Assembly (NCBI GenBank): GCA_002353935.1
Contig: DEKP01000011.1
Location: forward strand, 5,799-69,798
Direction: 5' to 3'
DNA length: 64,000 nt
Origin: Ruminococcaceae bacterium UBA2719
GTDB taxonomy: Bacteria > Bacillota > Clostridia > Oscillospirales > Acutalibacteraceae
Shown here piece by piece: positions 8,374 through 16,937 of this stretch (positions within the stretch are counted from its first letter, which is position 1; every line of letters starts with the position of its first letter). The translations under genes were made by a program, and so were the position numbers. The notes below the pieces were generated by a model that searched no databases, had not been told where the DNA came from, and worked only from the letters and a program-made list of their open reading frames with translations.

Positions 8374-10614
8374 TTAAATAATAGAAAGCTGTGTAGCAAT
8401 ATCGTTTTCATCTAAAAGAGCACCCAATGCAGGCAAAGATCTTGTGCGATAACGCGACGGCTTTGAGAAGCTTCCTTCAACATAAGGCTCTATGGATATA
8501 ACACGATGGCCTTTTTTGAGCCTCATTACCGCTACTCCCTGAGTAGATTTTGTCGATTTGGAAGCAAGAGTCGCGGAGTGTACAAGCAAGATTCTTCCGG
8601 CAGATGATTTTATCGCAAATTCGCATTCTTCTTTTGAATATCCTACATCGGCAAGAGGTGATTTGTCAGAATATGCATTAATAAGTTTCTTGCGATTAGT
8701 TTTAGTATAATAGGCTGATAACTCAACTTTAGCAATCTTGCCGTTTTCAAAAGCAAAAAGCAAAAAGCCTGTATAATCCTTTGTATTAACCATAAACACC
8801 GCAGACTCTCCCTCATCCATCTTAAGCTTTGCGGGAATATAGTCGCCAAAAACGCTGGCCTTTGTATCTGCAAAATCGCTGACCTTAGCTTTATACACCT
8901 GACACTTGTCGGTAAAAAACAACAATTCGGTATTGTTGGTGGTTTCTATCTTTTGCACAACCGTATCGTTTTCTTTGAGCTTTTGTTCACTGCTCATTCT
9001 AAGCGACTGTGCTGTAATTTTCTTAAAATATCCTTCTTTTGTAAAGAATAAGTGAACAGGATAATCCGGAATATCTTCACTAAGATCAATATTCATCTCG
9101 CTTTCATCAAGATATAAAAGCGGACATTTTCTTTCTGTGCCATATTTGGCAGCAACATTTTTTAGTTCATTTACTATAATTGTTTTTACACGAGACTTGC
9201 TTTGTAATATTGCTTCTAATTCAGCTATATCTGTTTTTAGCTGTTCTATCTGAGAGGTATGTTTTAAAATATATTCACGATTTAAATGTCTGAGTTTGAT
9301 CTCTGCTACATATTCTGCCTGAACCTTATCTATTCCAAATCCAATCATAAGGTTAGGCACTACCTCAGCTTCTTCGTCAGTTTCGCGTACAATCTTTACC
9401 GCCTTGTCAATATCAAGTAAAATAAGCTGCAATCCCTCCAAAAGATGAAGCTTATCTTTCTTTTTATTCAAATCAAAATATGTTCTGCGACGAATACATT
9501 CAATTCGAAAAGCAATCCACTCATTCAAAAGATCCTTGACTCCCAACACCATTGGAACTCCGCCTATAAGAACATTAAAATTGCACGAAAAGCTATCTTC
9601 AAGCGTAGTAAGTTTGAAAAGTTTTAGCATCAGTTTATCTGGATCTGTACCACGCTTTAAATCGATAGTTATCTTTAATCCGTCTATACCGGTTTCATCG
9701 CGAATATCCGAAATTTCTTTAACTTTACCGGATTTCACAAGATCAATAACCTTTTCGATTATTACTTCAGTTGTTGTCGTCGGCGGAATATTAAGAATAT
9801 CTATACAATGCTGACTTTTATCATACTCATATATGCTCCGAACTTTGATAGAGCCTCTGCCTGTTCTATAAATCTCGCGCAGCGTCTCTTCGTTATATAT
9901 AATCTGTGCGCCGCCTGAAAAGTCGGGAGCTGGAAGTGTAGATATTATATCATGATCTTTATCGCGAATCAAAGCTGCTGTCGTTTCGCAAATTTCCTTT
10001 AGATTAAAGGAACATATATTAGATGCCATACCAACTGCTATACCCGTATTGGCATTTACCAAAACAGACGGAAAAGATGCCGGAAGCAACACAGGCTCTT
10101 TCATCGTATTGTCATAGTTATCTACAAAATCTACTGTATCTTTATCAATATCCGCAAACAATTCATTACATATAGAATCAAGCTTAGCTTCCGTATAACG
10201 GGAAGCAGCCCAAGCCATGTCTCTGCTGTAAAATTTACCGAAGTTACCCTTTGAATCAATATAGGGGTGCAAAAGCGCCTCATAGCCTCTGGACAGGCGC
10301 ACCATAGTATCATAAATAGCAGAATCTCCGTGAGGATTCAGTTTCATTGTAGCGCCTACTATATTAGCAGACTTTGTACGCGCTCCTGTCAAAAGTCCCA
10401 TTTTGTACATCATATACAAAAGCTTTCTGTGAGATGGTTTAAACCCGTCAATCTCCGGAATTGCACGTGACATTATTACGCTCATTGCGTAAGGCATATA
10501 GTTTTCTTTAATTGTAGAAGCGATTTTTTGCTCAATAACATCTCCGGCATTTGCAATTACACCGTTAGTAATTGGTTTGAGCATTGGTTTTTTTGTTTGT
10601 TTTTTCTTAGCCAT
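8374..10614 (-). CDS. Type IIA topoisomerase A subunit (ParC/GyrA-like)
   Basis: 746 aa. The winged-helix catalytic domain holds the active-site tyrosine in AASRYTE (Tyr140) and the quinolone-region GDSAIYDTMV with Ser98 and Asp102, the residues of a drug-sensitive enzyme. The coiled-coil gate (about 355-470) is followed by a short beta-propeller C-domain. No GyrA box (QRRGGKG) is visible, so it is more like topoisomerase IV or a second clostridial topoisomerase than gyrase. It forms a pair with the B subunit 20 bp upstream. Final name (parC versus gyrA paralogue) not settled from sequence alone. Confidence 0.85.
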   Translation of the reverse strand: MAKKKQTKKPMLKPITNGVIANAGDVIEQKIASTIKENYMPYAMSVIMSRAIPEIDGFKPSHRKLLYMMYKMGLLTGARTKSANIVGATMKLNPHGDSAIYDTMVRLSRGYEALLHPYIDSKGNFGKFYSRDMAWAASRYTEAKLDSICNELFADIDKDTVDFVDNYDNTMKEPVLLPASFPSVLVNANTGIAVGMASNICSFNLKEICETTAALIRDKDHDIISTLPAPDFSGGAQIIYNEETLREIYRTGRGSIKVRSIYEYDKSQHCIDILNIPPTTTTEVIIEKVIDLVKSGKVKEISDIRDETGIDGLKITIDLKRGTDPDKLMLKLFKLTTLEDSFSCNFNVLIGGVPMVLGVKDLLNEWIAFRIECIRRRTYFDLNKKKDKLHLLEGLQLILLDIDKAVKIVRETDEEAEVVPNLMIGFGIDKVQAEYVAEIKLRHLNREYILKHTSQIEQLKTDIAELEAILQSKSRVKTIIVNELKNVAAKYGTERKCPLLYLDESEMNIDLSEDIPDYPVHLFFTKEGYFKKITAQSLRMSSEQKLKENDTVVQKIETTNNTELLFFTDKCQVYKAKVSDFADTKASVFGDYIPAKLKMDEGESAVFMVNTKDYTGFLLFAFENGKIAKVELSAYYTKTNRKKLINAYSDKSPLADVGYSKEECEFAIKSSAGRILLVHSATLASKSTKSTQGVAVMRLKKGHRVISIEPYVEGSFSKPSRYRTRSLPALGALLDENDIATQLSII

Positions 10615-10634
10615 ATTATTTTCCCTTACGATTC

Positions 10635-12623
10635 TTAGCTTACATCCAAATTATCAGTATATTCAGAGCCATACTCTACTATATAATCTTTTCTGCCCTG
10701 CAAATTATCTCCAAGCAGTATATCAAAAATTCTAACGGTTTCTTCCATATCATCGGGCATAACCTTTATCAGTCTTCTGGTTTCCGGATTCATCGTAGTA
10801 AGACTCATCATATCAGGTTCGTTTTCACCAAGACCTTTTGAACGCTGAATTGTAAATTTAGCATTTCCTATTTCATTAATATATTTGTCCTTTTCCGCTT
10901 CGGTATATGCAAAATACACCTTATCCTTTGTAGTTATTTCATAAAGCGGTGATTCAGCAATAAAAACCTTGCCCTCTTTAATTAAATCAGGTGTTAAACG
11001 GTAAATCATAGTAAGTAACAAAGTTCTTATCTGAAACCCGTCAACGTCGGCATCTGTACAAAAAATGACCTTGCTCCATCTAAGATTATCGATATTAAAA
11101 TTAGACAGCTCTTTTTTAGATTTTGATTTTGTATTAACCTGGACACCACAACCCAGTACCTTTATTAAATCTGTAATGATTTCACTTTTAAAAATCCTGT
11201 CATAATCTGCCTTAAGGCAATTAAGTATCTTGCCTCGTATAGGTATAATCGCCTGAAAATCAGGATTTCTAGCCTGTTTACAAGCGCCCAGAGCAGAATC
11301 TCCCTCAACGATAAATAGCTCTCGCTCACTCACATCTTTGCTGCGGCAATCAACAAATTTTGCAACACGGCTGGTAATATCCATATTACCGGTCAAGTTC
11401 TTTTTTATTTTTATACGAGTTTTTTCTGCGTCTTCACGGGAACGCTTATTAATAAGTACCTGAGTTGCTATCTTTTCAGCTTCTAAGGGATTTTCGATAA
11501 AATAAATTTCAAGCTGTTTTTTTAAAAAATCCGTCATAGCATCTTGGATTCCTTTGTTTGTGATAGCTTTTTTCGTCTGGTTTTCATATGACGTAACAGA
11601 CGAAAACGACGATATTACAACTACAAGACAATCTTCTATATCCTGAAAAGTAACTTTGCTTTCGTTTTTGTTATATTTTGAGTTTTGTTTCAAAAAATTA
11701 TCTATTTGATAAACAAACGCCGAACGTACAGCCTTTTCAGGTGCACCGCCGTGTTCTAAAAAGGAAGAGTTGTGATAGTATTCAGCGGCTGTAACTTTAT
11801 TAGAAAATCCAAGAGCTACATTTATTTTACATTTATATTCATCTTTATCGTCGCGGTCTTTAACTTTTCTTTCGGTCTGCCAGTATTGAACCGTAGTCAT
11901 ACCGTCTTCGCCCAAAAGCTCCCTGACATGATCCGCTATGCCTTCCTGATAATAAAACTCTTCTACTTCAAATGATCGACCTGCCTGTCTTCGGTAAATA
12001 AATTTAACGCCGGGATTAACAATAGCCTGCCGTTTTAACATTTCTTCAAAAAACTCTGGCTGCATATCAATATCTGTGAAAACCTCAAGATCGGGTTTCC
12101 ATTTTATTTTTGATCCTGTGTCCCGCCCGGAATAATCCAAAGCTTTCAGTCCGCCGATGTTTTCACCTTTTTCAAAATGCAGGGTATATTTCTTTGAATC
12201 TCTTTTGATTTCTGCATCCATATACTCGGAAGCAAACTGAGTAGCGCACAGTCCCAAGCCGTTCAAGCCAAGTGAAAATTCATAATTATCTCCTGAGTTA
12301 TTATCATATTTGCCGCCGGCATACATTTCGCAAAACAAAAGTTTCCAGTTGTACTCGTTCTCTTTAGTATTAAAATCTACGGGAATACCGCGTCCGTGAT
12401 CCTCAATCTCAATAGATCCATCGTTGAAGGTTGTGAGAACTATCTCTTTGCCGTACCCTTCTCTCGCTTCATCTATTGAATTTGATAAAATTTCAAAAAC
12501 CGAGTGCTGACAGCCTTCTATGCCGTCAGACCCAAAAATAACGGCAGGTCGTTTTCTGACTTTGTCAGCACCTTTTAGGGTTGTGATACTTTCGTTACTG
12601 TATTCCGGTTTCTTTTTTGGCAT
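10635..12623 (-). CDS. Type IIA topoisomerase B subunit (ParE/GyrB-like)
   Basis: 662 aa. GHKL ATPase motifs (EILSNSIDEAREG, IEDHGRGIPVD, GLNGLGLCATQ), a transducer domain, and a TOPRIM domain (ELFIVEGDSALGACKQARN, FCTDADVDGFQIR, SKGLGENEPDMM). Two TOPRIM positions depart from the usual forms: EGDSAGG reads EGDSALG, and DADVDGAHI reads DADVDGFQI. It carries out ATP-driven strand passage with the A subunit. With uvrB and radC upstream on the same strand, this is a DNA-maintenance cluster. Confidence 0.87.
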   Translation of the reverse strand: MPKKKPEYSNESITTLKGADKVRKRPAVIFGSDGIEGCQHSVFEILSNSIDEAREGYGKEIVLTTFNDGSIEIEDHGRGIPVDFNTKENEYNWKLLFCEMYAGGKYDNNSGDNYEFSLGLNGLGLCATQFASEYMDAEIKRDSKKYTLHFEKGENIGGLKALDYSGRDTGSKIKWKPDLEVFTDIDMQPEFFEEMLKRQAIVNPGVKFIYRRQAGRSFEVEEFYYQEGIADHVRELLGEDGMTTVQYWQTERKVKDRDDKDEYKCKINVALGFSNKVTAAEYYHNSSFLEHGGAPEKAVRSAFVYQIDNFLKQNSKYNKNESKVTFQDIEDCLVVVISSFSSVTSYENQTKKAITNKGIQDAMTDFLKKQLEIYFIENPLEAEKIATQVLINKRSREDAEKTRIKIKKNLTGNMDITSRVAKFVDCRSKDVSERELFIVEGDSALGACKQARNPDFQAIIPIRGKILNCLKADYDRIFKSEIITDLIKVLGCGVQVNTKSKSKKELSNFNIDNLRWSKVIFCTDADVDGFQIRTLLLTMIYRLTPDLIKEGKVFIAESPLYEITTKDKVYFAYTEAEKDKYINEIGNAKFTIQRSKGLGENEPDMMSLTTMNPETRRLIKVMPDDMEETVRIFDILLGDNLQGRKDYIVEYGSEYTDNLDVS

Positions 12624-12634
12624 TTGCCTCTCTC

Positions 12635-14590
12635 CTATTTTCCTCTTAATTGCTTAATTTTATCTCTTAAAAATGCAGCATGTTCAAACTCCAGTAATTT
12701 TGATGCCGCCTGCATCTCTTTAGTAAGCGATTTGATAAGCTCAATGCGTTGCTCTTTTGACATTTTTCCGACATTTTCAAGCTGTTCGTCGGAATGGGTA
12801 GAAATTTCCAAAACCTCGTTTACCTTTTTAACTATAGTTTTAGGAACAATATTATGCTCTTCGTTATATTTTTGCTGAATACTGCGCCTGCGGTTTGTTT
12901 CTACAATTGTATTTTTCATAGAATCGGTAACCGAATCGGCATACATAATAACATAGCCTTCGCTGTTTCTTGCAGTGCGTCCTACTATCTGAATAAGCGA
13001 ACGTTCACTTCGTAAGAAGCCCTCTTTATCAGCGTCTAAAATCGCGACAAGTGAGACTTCCGGGATATCGAGCCCTTCTCTAAGCAGATTGATTCCCACC
13101 AGCACATCAAACTTTTTTAGCCTTAAATCACGTACAATTTCCATACGCTTTACCGTATCAATGTCGTGATGCATATATCTTACTTTTATCCCTACTGTTT
13201 CAAAATATTCTGTAAGATCCTCTGCCATTTTTTTAGTTAAAGTTGTAACAAGAACCCTCTGTTCCTTAGAAACCCTGATATTAATTTCAGATATAAGATC
13301 GTCAAGCTGTCCCTCGGTCGGACGAACAGAAATTTCAGGATCAAGGAGTCCTGTCGGACGAATAATCTGCTCTGCAACCAGATTACTTCTTTCAAGTTCA
13401 AAATCCCCCGGAGTTGCACTTACAAACACCGCTTGATTCACTCTAGAATAAAATTCGTCAAAATTAAGCGGTCTGTTATCATAAGCAGAAGGAAGTCTAA
13501 AGCCGAATTCAATCAAACTTTTTTTCCTAGCGCGATCTCCGGCATACATTCCGCGCACCTGAGGTAAGGTTACATGCGACTCATCAACAAACAAAAGAAA
13601 GTCTTTTGGAAAATAATCAAGCAACGTAAACGGTGCGCTGTGAGGTGCTCTGCCTGAGAGTATACGTGAATAGTTCTCCACTCCCGGACACATGCCGATT
13701 TCTCTGAGCATTTCTATATCATAACGTGTGCGTTGTTCAATTCGCTGAGCTTCCAGCAGCATGTCGTTTGATCTAAAATATTCAAGCCGCTCTTCAAGCT
13801 CTTTTTCTATCTCTTTGATTGCTCGTTCCATTTTATACGCATCTACTATATAGTGCGAGGCAGGATAAATAGCTGCGTGTTTTAAAACGCTTATCAGCTC
13901 ACCCGTTATGGGATTTATCTCTGAAATTCTGTCGATTTCATCTCCGAAAAACTCTACGCGTATAATTCTATCCGAAGATGACGCAGGAAAAATCTCAACT
14001 ATATCGCCACGTACCCTAAACTTATCACGAACAAAATTTATATCATTTCGTTCATACTGAAGTTCAACAAGTTTTTTTATAAGTTCATCGCGAGATTTCT
14101 GCATACCGGGGCGCAAAGAAATAACCATATTTCTATAATCAATAGGATCTCCCAAAGAATATATGCAGGAAACTGAAGCTACTATTATAACATCGCGCCG
14201 CTCAGACAAAGCAAGCGTCGCGCTGTGACGCAGTTTATCGATTTCATCATTAATAGAAGAGTCCTTTTCTATATAAGTATCTGTCTGAGGAATGTATGCC
14301 TCAGGTTGGTAATAATCATAATACGATACAAAATACTCTACAGCATTTTCAGGAAAAAACTCCTTAAATTCCGAACACAGCTGTGCAGCAAGTGTTTTAT
14401 TATGCGCTAATACAAGTGTCGGACGATTTACTTTCTCTATAATATTTGCCATAGTAAACGTTTTTCCGGAACCGGTTACACCTAAAAGCGTTTGTTCTTT
14501 TGCACCGCTGTTTATACTGTTTACTAATTTATTGATAGCCTCGGGCTGATCACCCATAGGCTTGTAATCTGAATGAAGTTTAAAATTCAT
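12635..14590 (-). CDS. uvrB: Excinuclease ABC subunit B
   Basis: 651 aa, normal family length. Walker A GVTGSGKT (37-44), the beta-hairpin [12 protein letters not shown] (about 90-101) that probes DNA, helicase motifs ([18 protein letters not shown]) and a C-terminal UVR domain (about 612-648) that contacts UvrC. UvrB verifies bulky lesions delivered by UvrA. It ends 11 bp before the topoisomerase B gene, so the two are probably co-transcribed. No uvrA or uvrC in the window. Confidence 0.97.
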   Translation of the reverse strand: MNFKLHSDYKPMGDQPEAINKLVNSINSGAKEQTLLGVTGSGKTFTMANIIEKVNRPTLVLAHNKTLAAQLCSEFKEFFPENAVEYFVSYYDYYQPEAYIPQTDTYIEKDSSINDEIDKLRHSATLALSERRDVIIVASVSCIYSLGDPIDYRNMVISLRPGMQKSRDELIKKLVELQYERNDINFVRDKFRVRGDIVEIFPASSSDRIIRVEFFGDEIDRISEINPITGELISVLKHAAIYPASHYIVDAYKMERAIKEIEKELEERLEYFRSNDMLLEAQRIEQRTRYDIEMLREIGMCPGVENYSRILSGRAPHSAPFTLLDYFPKDFLLFVDESHVTLPQVRGMYAGDRARKKSLIEFGFRLPSAYDNRPLNFDEFYSRVNQAVFVSATPGDFELERSNLVAEQIIRPTGLLDPEISVRPTEGQLDDLISEINIRVSKEQRVLVTTLTKKMAEDLTEYFETVGIKVRYMHHDIDTVKRMEIVRDLRLKKFDVLVGINLLREGLDIPEVSLVAILDADKEGFLRSERSLIQIVGRTARNSEGYVIMYADSVTDSMKNTIVETNRRRSIQQKYNEEHNIVPKTIVKKVNEVLEISTHSDEQLENVGKMSKEQRIELIKSLTKEMQAASKLLEFEHAAFLRDKIKQLRGK

Positions 14591-14601
14591 ATTTTCCTCT
14601 T

Positions 14602-15276
14602 TTACAACAAGCCTGACTGAGCCAACGATACGCAGTCGTTATCCGCTACAATGATATGATCCAAAAGCTTGATACCTACGACGTCCAGCGCAGTTTTTAT
14701 TGCCGTGGTTGTCGCTATATCCTGTTTAGACGGAAGAGCTATTCCGCTGGGATGATTATGCGCGATAATTGCACTGCGTGCATGATAACGCATCGCTAAA
14801 TCAACTATTTTACCGACAGATATCTGACTGGCATTAATTGACCCTTTGTTAATAACAGAACAAAAAAGCTCTTTGTTTTTTGCATCCAAAAGAAGCAGTA
14901 AAACATTTTCATCGATTCTGCCGATAAATTTATTTATCATATATTCATTAATGTTTTCATCAGTAATGATTTTATTCGGATTATTGTGTTTATCATCTAA
15001 ATAAAGCCTGGCAGTTTCAGGCATAAGCTTTAGATACGCAGCCTGAGTCTCGGTCAATCCAAAGCTTATAAGCGCATCAAAAGGTGCGTCAAGGACAGAA
15101 GAAAATGAGCCGAAATGATTAATTAGTTGATGTGCTAAAATACTGGTATTTTTCATAGGTACAGCATAAAAAAGCAGCATTTCTAAAGTTTCATGCGGTT
15201 CAAATACATCTATTCCGTTCTCAATAAACTTTTTACGCATACGTTTACGATGTCCGCTGTGTTCATTATTAGCCAT
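14602..15276 (-). CDS. radC: RadC/JAB-family protein
   Basis: 224 aa from the ATG at 15276. GGAAGG lies 8 bases upstream; a longer frame to 15315 lacks a ribosome site. An N-terminal helix-hairpin-helix-like part is followed by the MPN/JAB metalloprotease-like domain with the HNHPSG motif (His173, His175) and Asp186. RadC proteins are widespread and linked to DNA processing, but their true role is unclear. It ends 11 bp before uvrB. Confidence 0.9.
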   Translation of the reverse strand: MANNEHSGHRKRMRKKFIENGIDVFEPHETLEMLLFYAVPMKNTSILAHQLINHFGSFSSVLDAPFDALISFGLTETQAAYLKLMPETARLYLDDKHNNPNKIITDENINEYMINKFIGRIDENVLLLLLDAKNKELFCSVINKGSINASQISVGKIVDLAMRYHARSAIIAHNHPSGIALPSKQDIATTTAIKTALDVVGIKLLDHIIVADNDCVSLAQSGLL

Positions 15277-15416
15277 AATTATTACCTTCCAAGCGCAAGC
15301 ACAAAATATAGACAAAACATAGTTATATTATCACAATTTGTTGTAAATTGCAAGTAATATTACAGCTTAGTAATACAATCTCAAATTTAAAGTACAAGTA
15401 ATTTATAAATTATTTA

Positions 15417-15445
15417 TTGACAACTACAAAATTTACTGTTATAAT
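15417..15445 (+). promoter_or_regulatory. Consensus promoter of tRNA-Leu
   Basis: TTGACA (15417-15422), 17-bp spacer, TATAAT (15440-15445). Both hexamers are perfect. The mature tRNA begins 17 bases after the -10 box. Confidence 0.9.
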
Positions 15446-15461
15446 TCTTTTTGTTATTTAA

Positions 15462-15545
15462 GCGAGTGTGCTGGAATAGGCAGACAGGCACGTTTGAGGG
15501 GCGTGTGTCTTTGACGTACGGGTTCAAGTCCCGTCACTCGCACCA
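15462..15545 (+). tRNA. tRNA-Leu (anticodon GAG)
   Basis: 84 nt including an encoded CCA end. A perfect 7-bp acceptor stem (GCGAGTG with CACTCGC), an anticodon stem CACGT/GCGTG around loop TTGAGGG giving GAG, a long class II variable arm, and a T-arm with GGTTCAAGTCC. It reads CUC/CUU leucine codons. Its last 13 bases form the left attachment site of the integrated element. Confidence 0.95.
15533..15545 (+). repeat. attL: 13-bp core repeat in the tRNA 3' end
   Basis: Identical to 33003-33015. It lies at the tRNA 3' end, the usual target of tyrosine integrases of this type, so the tRNA stays intact. Confidence 0.88.
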
Positions 15546-15549
15546 TTTT

Positions 15550-15570
15550 GAGGCAGTTTTTAACTGCCTC
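15550..15570 (+). terminator. Element-borne terminator behind the tRNA
   Basis: A 7-bp stem GAGGCAG (15550-15556) with CTGCCTC (15564-15570), followed by TTTTGTTTT. It now terminates tRNA-Leu. The terminator at 33019-33056, just past attR, is probably the original one. Confidence 0.8.
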
Positions 15571-15684
15571 TTTTGTTTTGCCAACTTTTCTTAAAACGCC
15601 CGAAAACGGCTTAAATACTGGGGTTTTGGGCAGTTGCATAGTTAAGTTGAGAAAAGTTGAAATCGGTTAAAACAAGATAAAGTG

Positions 15685-15729
15685 CAGTCAAAAATACAGT
15701 CAACAGCAGTCACGAACGCAGTCAAAAAC
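15685..15729 (+). repeat. Four CAGTCA(A) repeats, candidate integrase arm sites
   Basis: CAGTCAAAAA (15685), CAGTCAA (15697), CAGTCAC (15707) and CAGTCAAAAAC (15719), all in the same orientation at spacings of 10-12 bp. The same word occurs twice just inside attR. Confidence 0.55.
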
Positions 15730-15847
15730 ATAGATTTTTCGTGAAAACATATAGACCGGACAGCAAAAAAGTGCTGTCAAATTAAAGAAAATGACCTTAA
15801 TTCACTGAATCGTTTGTTTGACAAATCTATTTTCGGAGGTCATTAGT

Positions 15848-16156
15848 ATGAAGAATATAGTCTCGGAACTGTACTACGGCAACATTGATCCGCAGGCGCG
15901 CGGTTTCAAGAACGGTAGTTTTTTGAAAAAGCAAATGGCTGTTCTTTCGGAAAGTGAAGCCATGCTGACCGAAAGGCTGACAGGTGAAGAAAAGGAAGCT
16001 TTTCTATCTTTCGTAAATGCTTCTGACGTTATCTTAGGAGAATCGGAGCTCGACAGCTTCATCGTCGGATTCAGATTAGGCGCAAGGATTATTTACGACA
16101 CCTTTGTAAGTGACGATACGCCGTATGAGGATTTCTTAAAGGAGCAGAGCGAATGA
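15848..16156 (+). CDS. DUF6809-like small protein
   Basis: 102 aa from the ATG at 15848, with GGAGGT 7 bases upstream; the longer frame to 15818 has no ribosome site. The sequence (SELYYGNIDPQ, then a Glu-rich helix and IVGFRLGARIIYD) matches small proteins common on mobile elements of Clostridia, classified as I recall in DUF6809. Function unknown. The stop overlaps the next ATG (ATGA). First of three small genes that look like a transposon-derived remnant. Confidence 0.6.
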   Translation: MKNIVSELYYGNIDPQARGFKNGSFLKKQMAVLSESEAMLTERLTGEEKEAFLSFVNASDVILGESELDSFIVGFRLGARIIYDTFVSDDTPYEDFLKEQSE

Positions 16157-16332
16157 GAAATCCTAAATATCATCTTTATCTAACGCACGATGAACATCGA
16201 ACCGTTATCAACAGTTTGATTTGCTTAAAAAACGACCTTATTTCACAGGGCAAGTATACCGATGCAGTTGATGAGTTGATAGTCAAGCTCACAAAAGCAA
16301 AGGTTAAGAAAATCAAGATTAAGGAGATCTGA
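16153..16332 (+). CDS. Small conserved mobile-element protein (59 aa)
   Basis: 59 aa: starts MRNPKYHLYLTHDEH and ends in a Lys-rich helix. This short family is seen repeatedly in integrative elements of Firmicutes between DUF6809-type and TnpV-type genes. Function unknown. It overlaps the preceding stop by 3 bases and ends 3 bases before the next start, so the three genes form a tight operon. The internal AAGGAG at 16321 serves the next gene. Confidence 0.65.
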   Translation: MRNPKYHLYLTHDEHRTVINSLICLKNDLISQGKYTDAVDELIVKLTKAKVKKIKIKEI

Positions 16333-16335
16333 ATT

Positions 16336-16692
16336 ATGGCAACAACTATTACATATACACAGCAGGGCGACTATCTTCTCCCTGATTTGAAGTTACCAGA
16401 ACAACCGAAGGTTGAAATCGGCGTTTTCGGACAAAGACATAAGCGTTATCTGCAAGAGCACCACAGATTAATCTACTTCAACCTGCTCACCTCATGCAAG
16501 CTCGCGGCATATCTCACTGACGTTGATTCTCAGGCAAATGATATGTATGATTTGCTTGTCCGTCAGCTTTCCGAAAAGGAAAACATAACAGAACAGCTCA
16601 AAGCGGAGAATCCAATGGAATGGACGCGCAAAATGAACGCAATCCGCCTCACAGCCACCGAAATTGTCAACAGAGAGATAATCTACACATAA
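16336..16692 (+). CDS. TnpV-like transposon-encoded protein
   Basis: 118 aa. The core (LIYFNLLTSCKLAAYL, then a Glu-rich stretch, EQLKAENPMEW and TEIVNREIIY) matches the TnpV family first described on Tn4451-type mobilisable transposons. TnpV is not needed for excision in that transposon and its role is unclear. No TnpX serine recombinase is nearby, so this is probably a passenger or remnant. A terminator follows at 16730-16765. Confidence 0.75.
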   Translation: MATTITYTQQGDYLLPDLKLPEQPKVEIGVFGQRHKRYLQEHHRLIYFNLLTSCKLAAYLTDVDSQANDMYDLLVRQLSEKENITEQLKAENPMEWTRKMNAIRLTATEIVNREIIYT

Positions 16693-16729
16693 AACTTAAT
16701 ACCGCTTAAAAATGTCATTTAAGCAAAGT

Positions 16730-16765
16730 CAAGGAGATCAGGGACTATTTGCCTTGATCTCCTTG
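16730..16765 (+). terminator. Terminator after the TnpV gene
   Basis: An 11-bp stem, CAAGGAGATCA (16730-16740) with TGATCTCCTTG (16755-16765), followed by TTCTTTG. It separates the TnpV cluster from the helicase operon. Confidence 0.7.
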
Positions 16766-16862
16766 TTCTTTGTAAAATAGCCTATGGGTGTTTTCTTATT
16801 TCTGTTTGTTGTGATGTTTTACAAAATAAGAGATAGTTTTTGTCAAACGGAGAGGTATATTG

Positions 16863-16891
16863 TTGAAAAAAGAGTCATTATATGATATGAT
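16863..16891 (+). promoter_or_regulatory. Promoter of the four-gene helicase operon
   Basis: TTGAAA (16863-16868), 17-bp spacer, TATGAT (16886-16891). The start codon at 16938 follows a strong GGAGGTGAG. No repressor gene is adjacent, so expression may be constitutive. Confidence 0.65.
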
Positions 16892-16937
16892 AAAATAGAA
16901 TAATTCGATATGGTTTATTGATTGTGGAGGTGAGAAT

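Larger units (their letters stand above)
15546..15847. other. Left arm of the element: terminator and CAGTCA repeats, no gene
   Basis: About 300 bp without a credible ORF. It contains the terminator at 15550-15570 and four copies of CAGTCA at 15685, 15697, 15707 and 15719. These match two copies next to the right end (32948, 32960) and are probably integrase arm-type sites. Confidence 0.6.

Noticed and set aside
15454..15639. Minus-strand frame covering the tRNA and attL
   Set aside because: Runs through a functional tRNA gene and a terminator; not a real gene.
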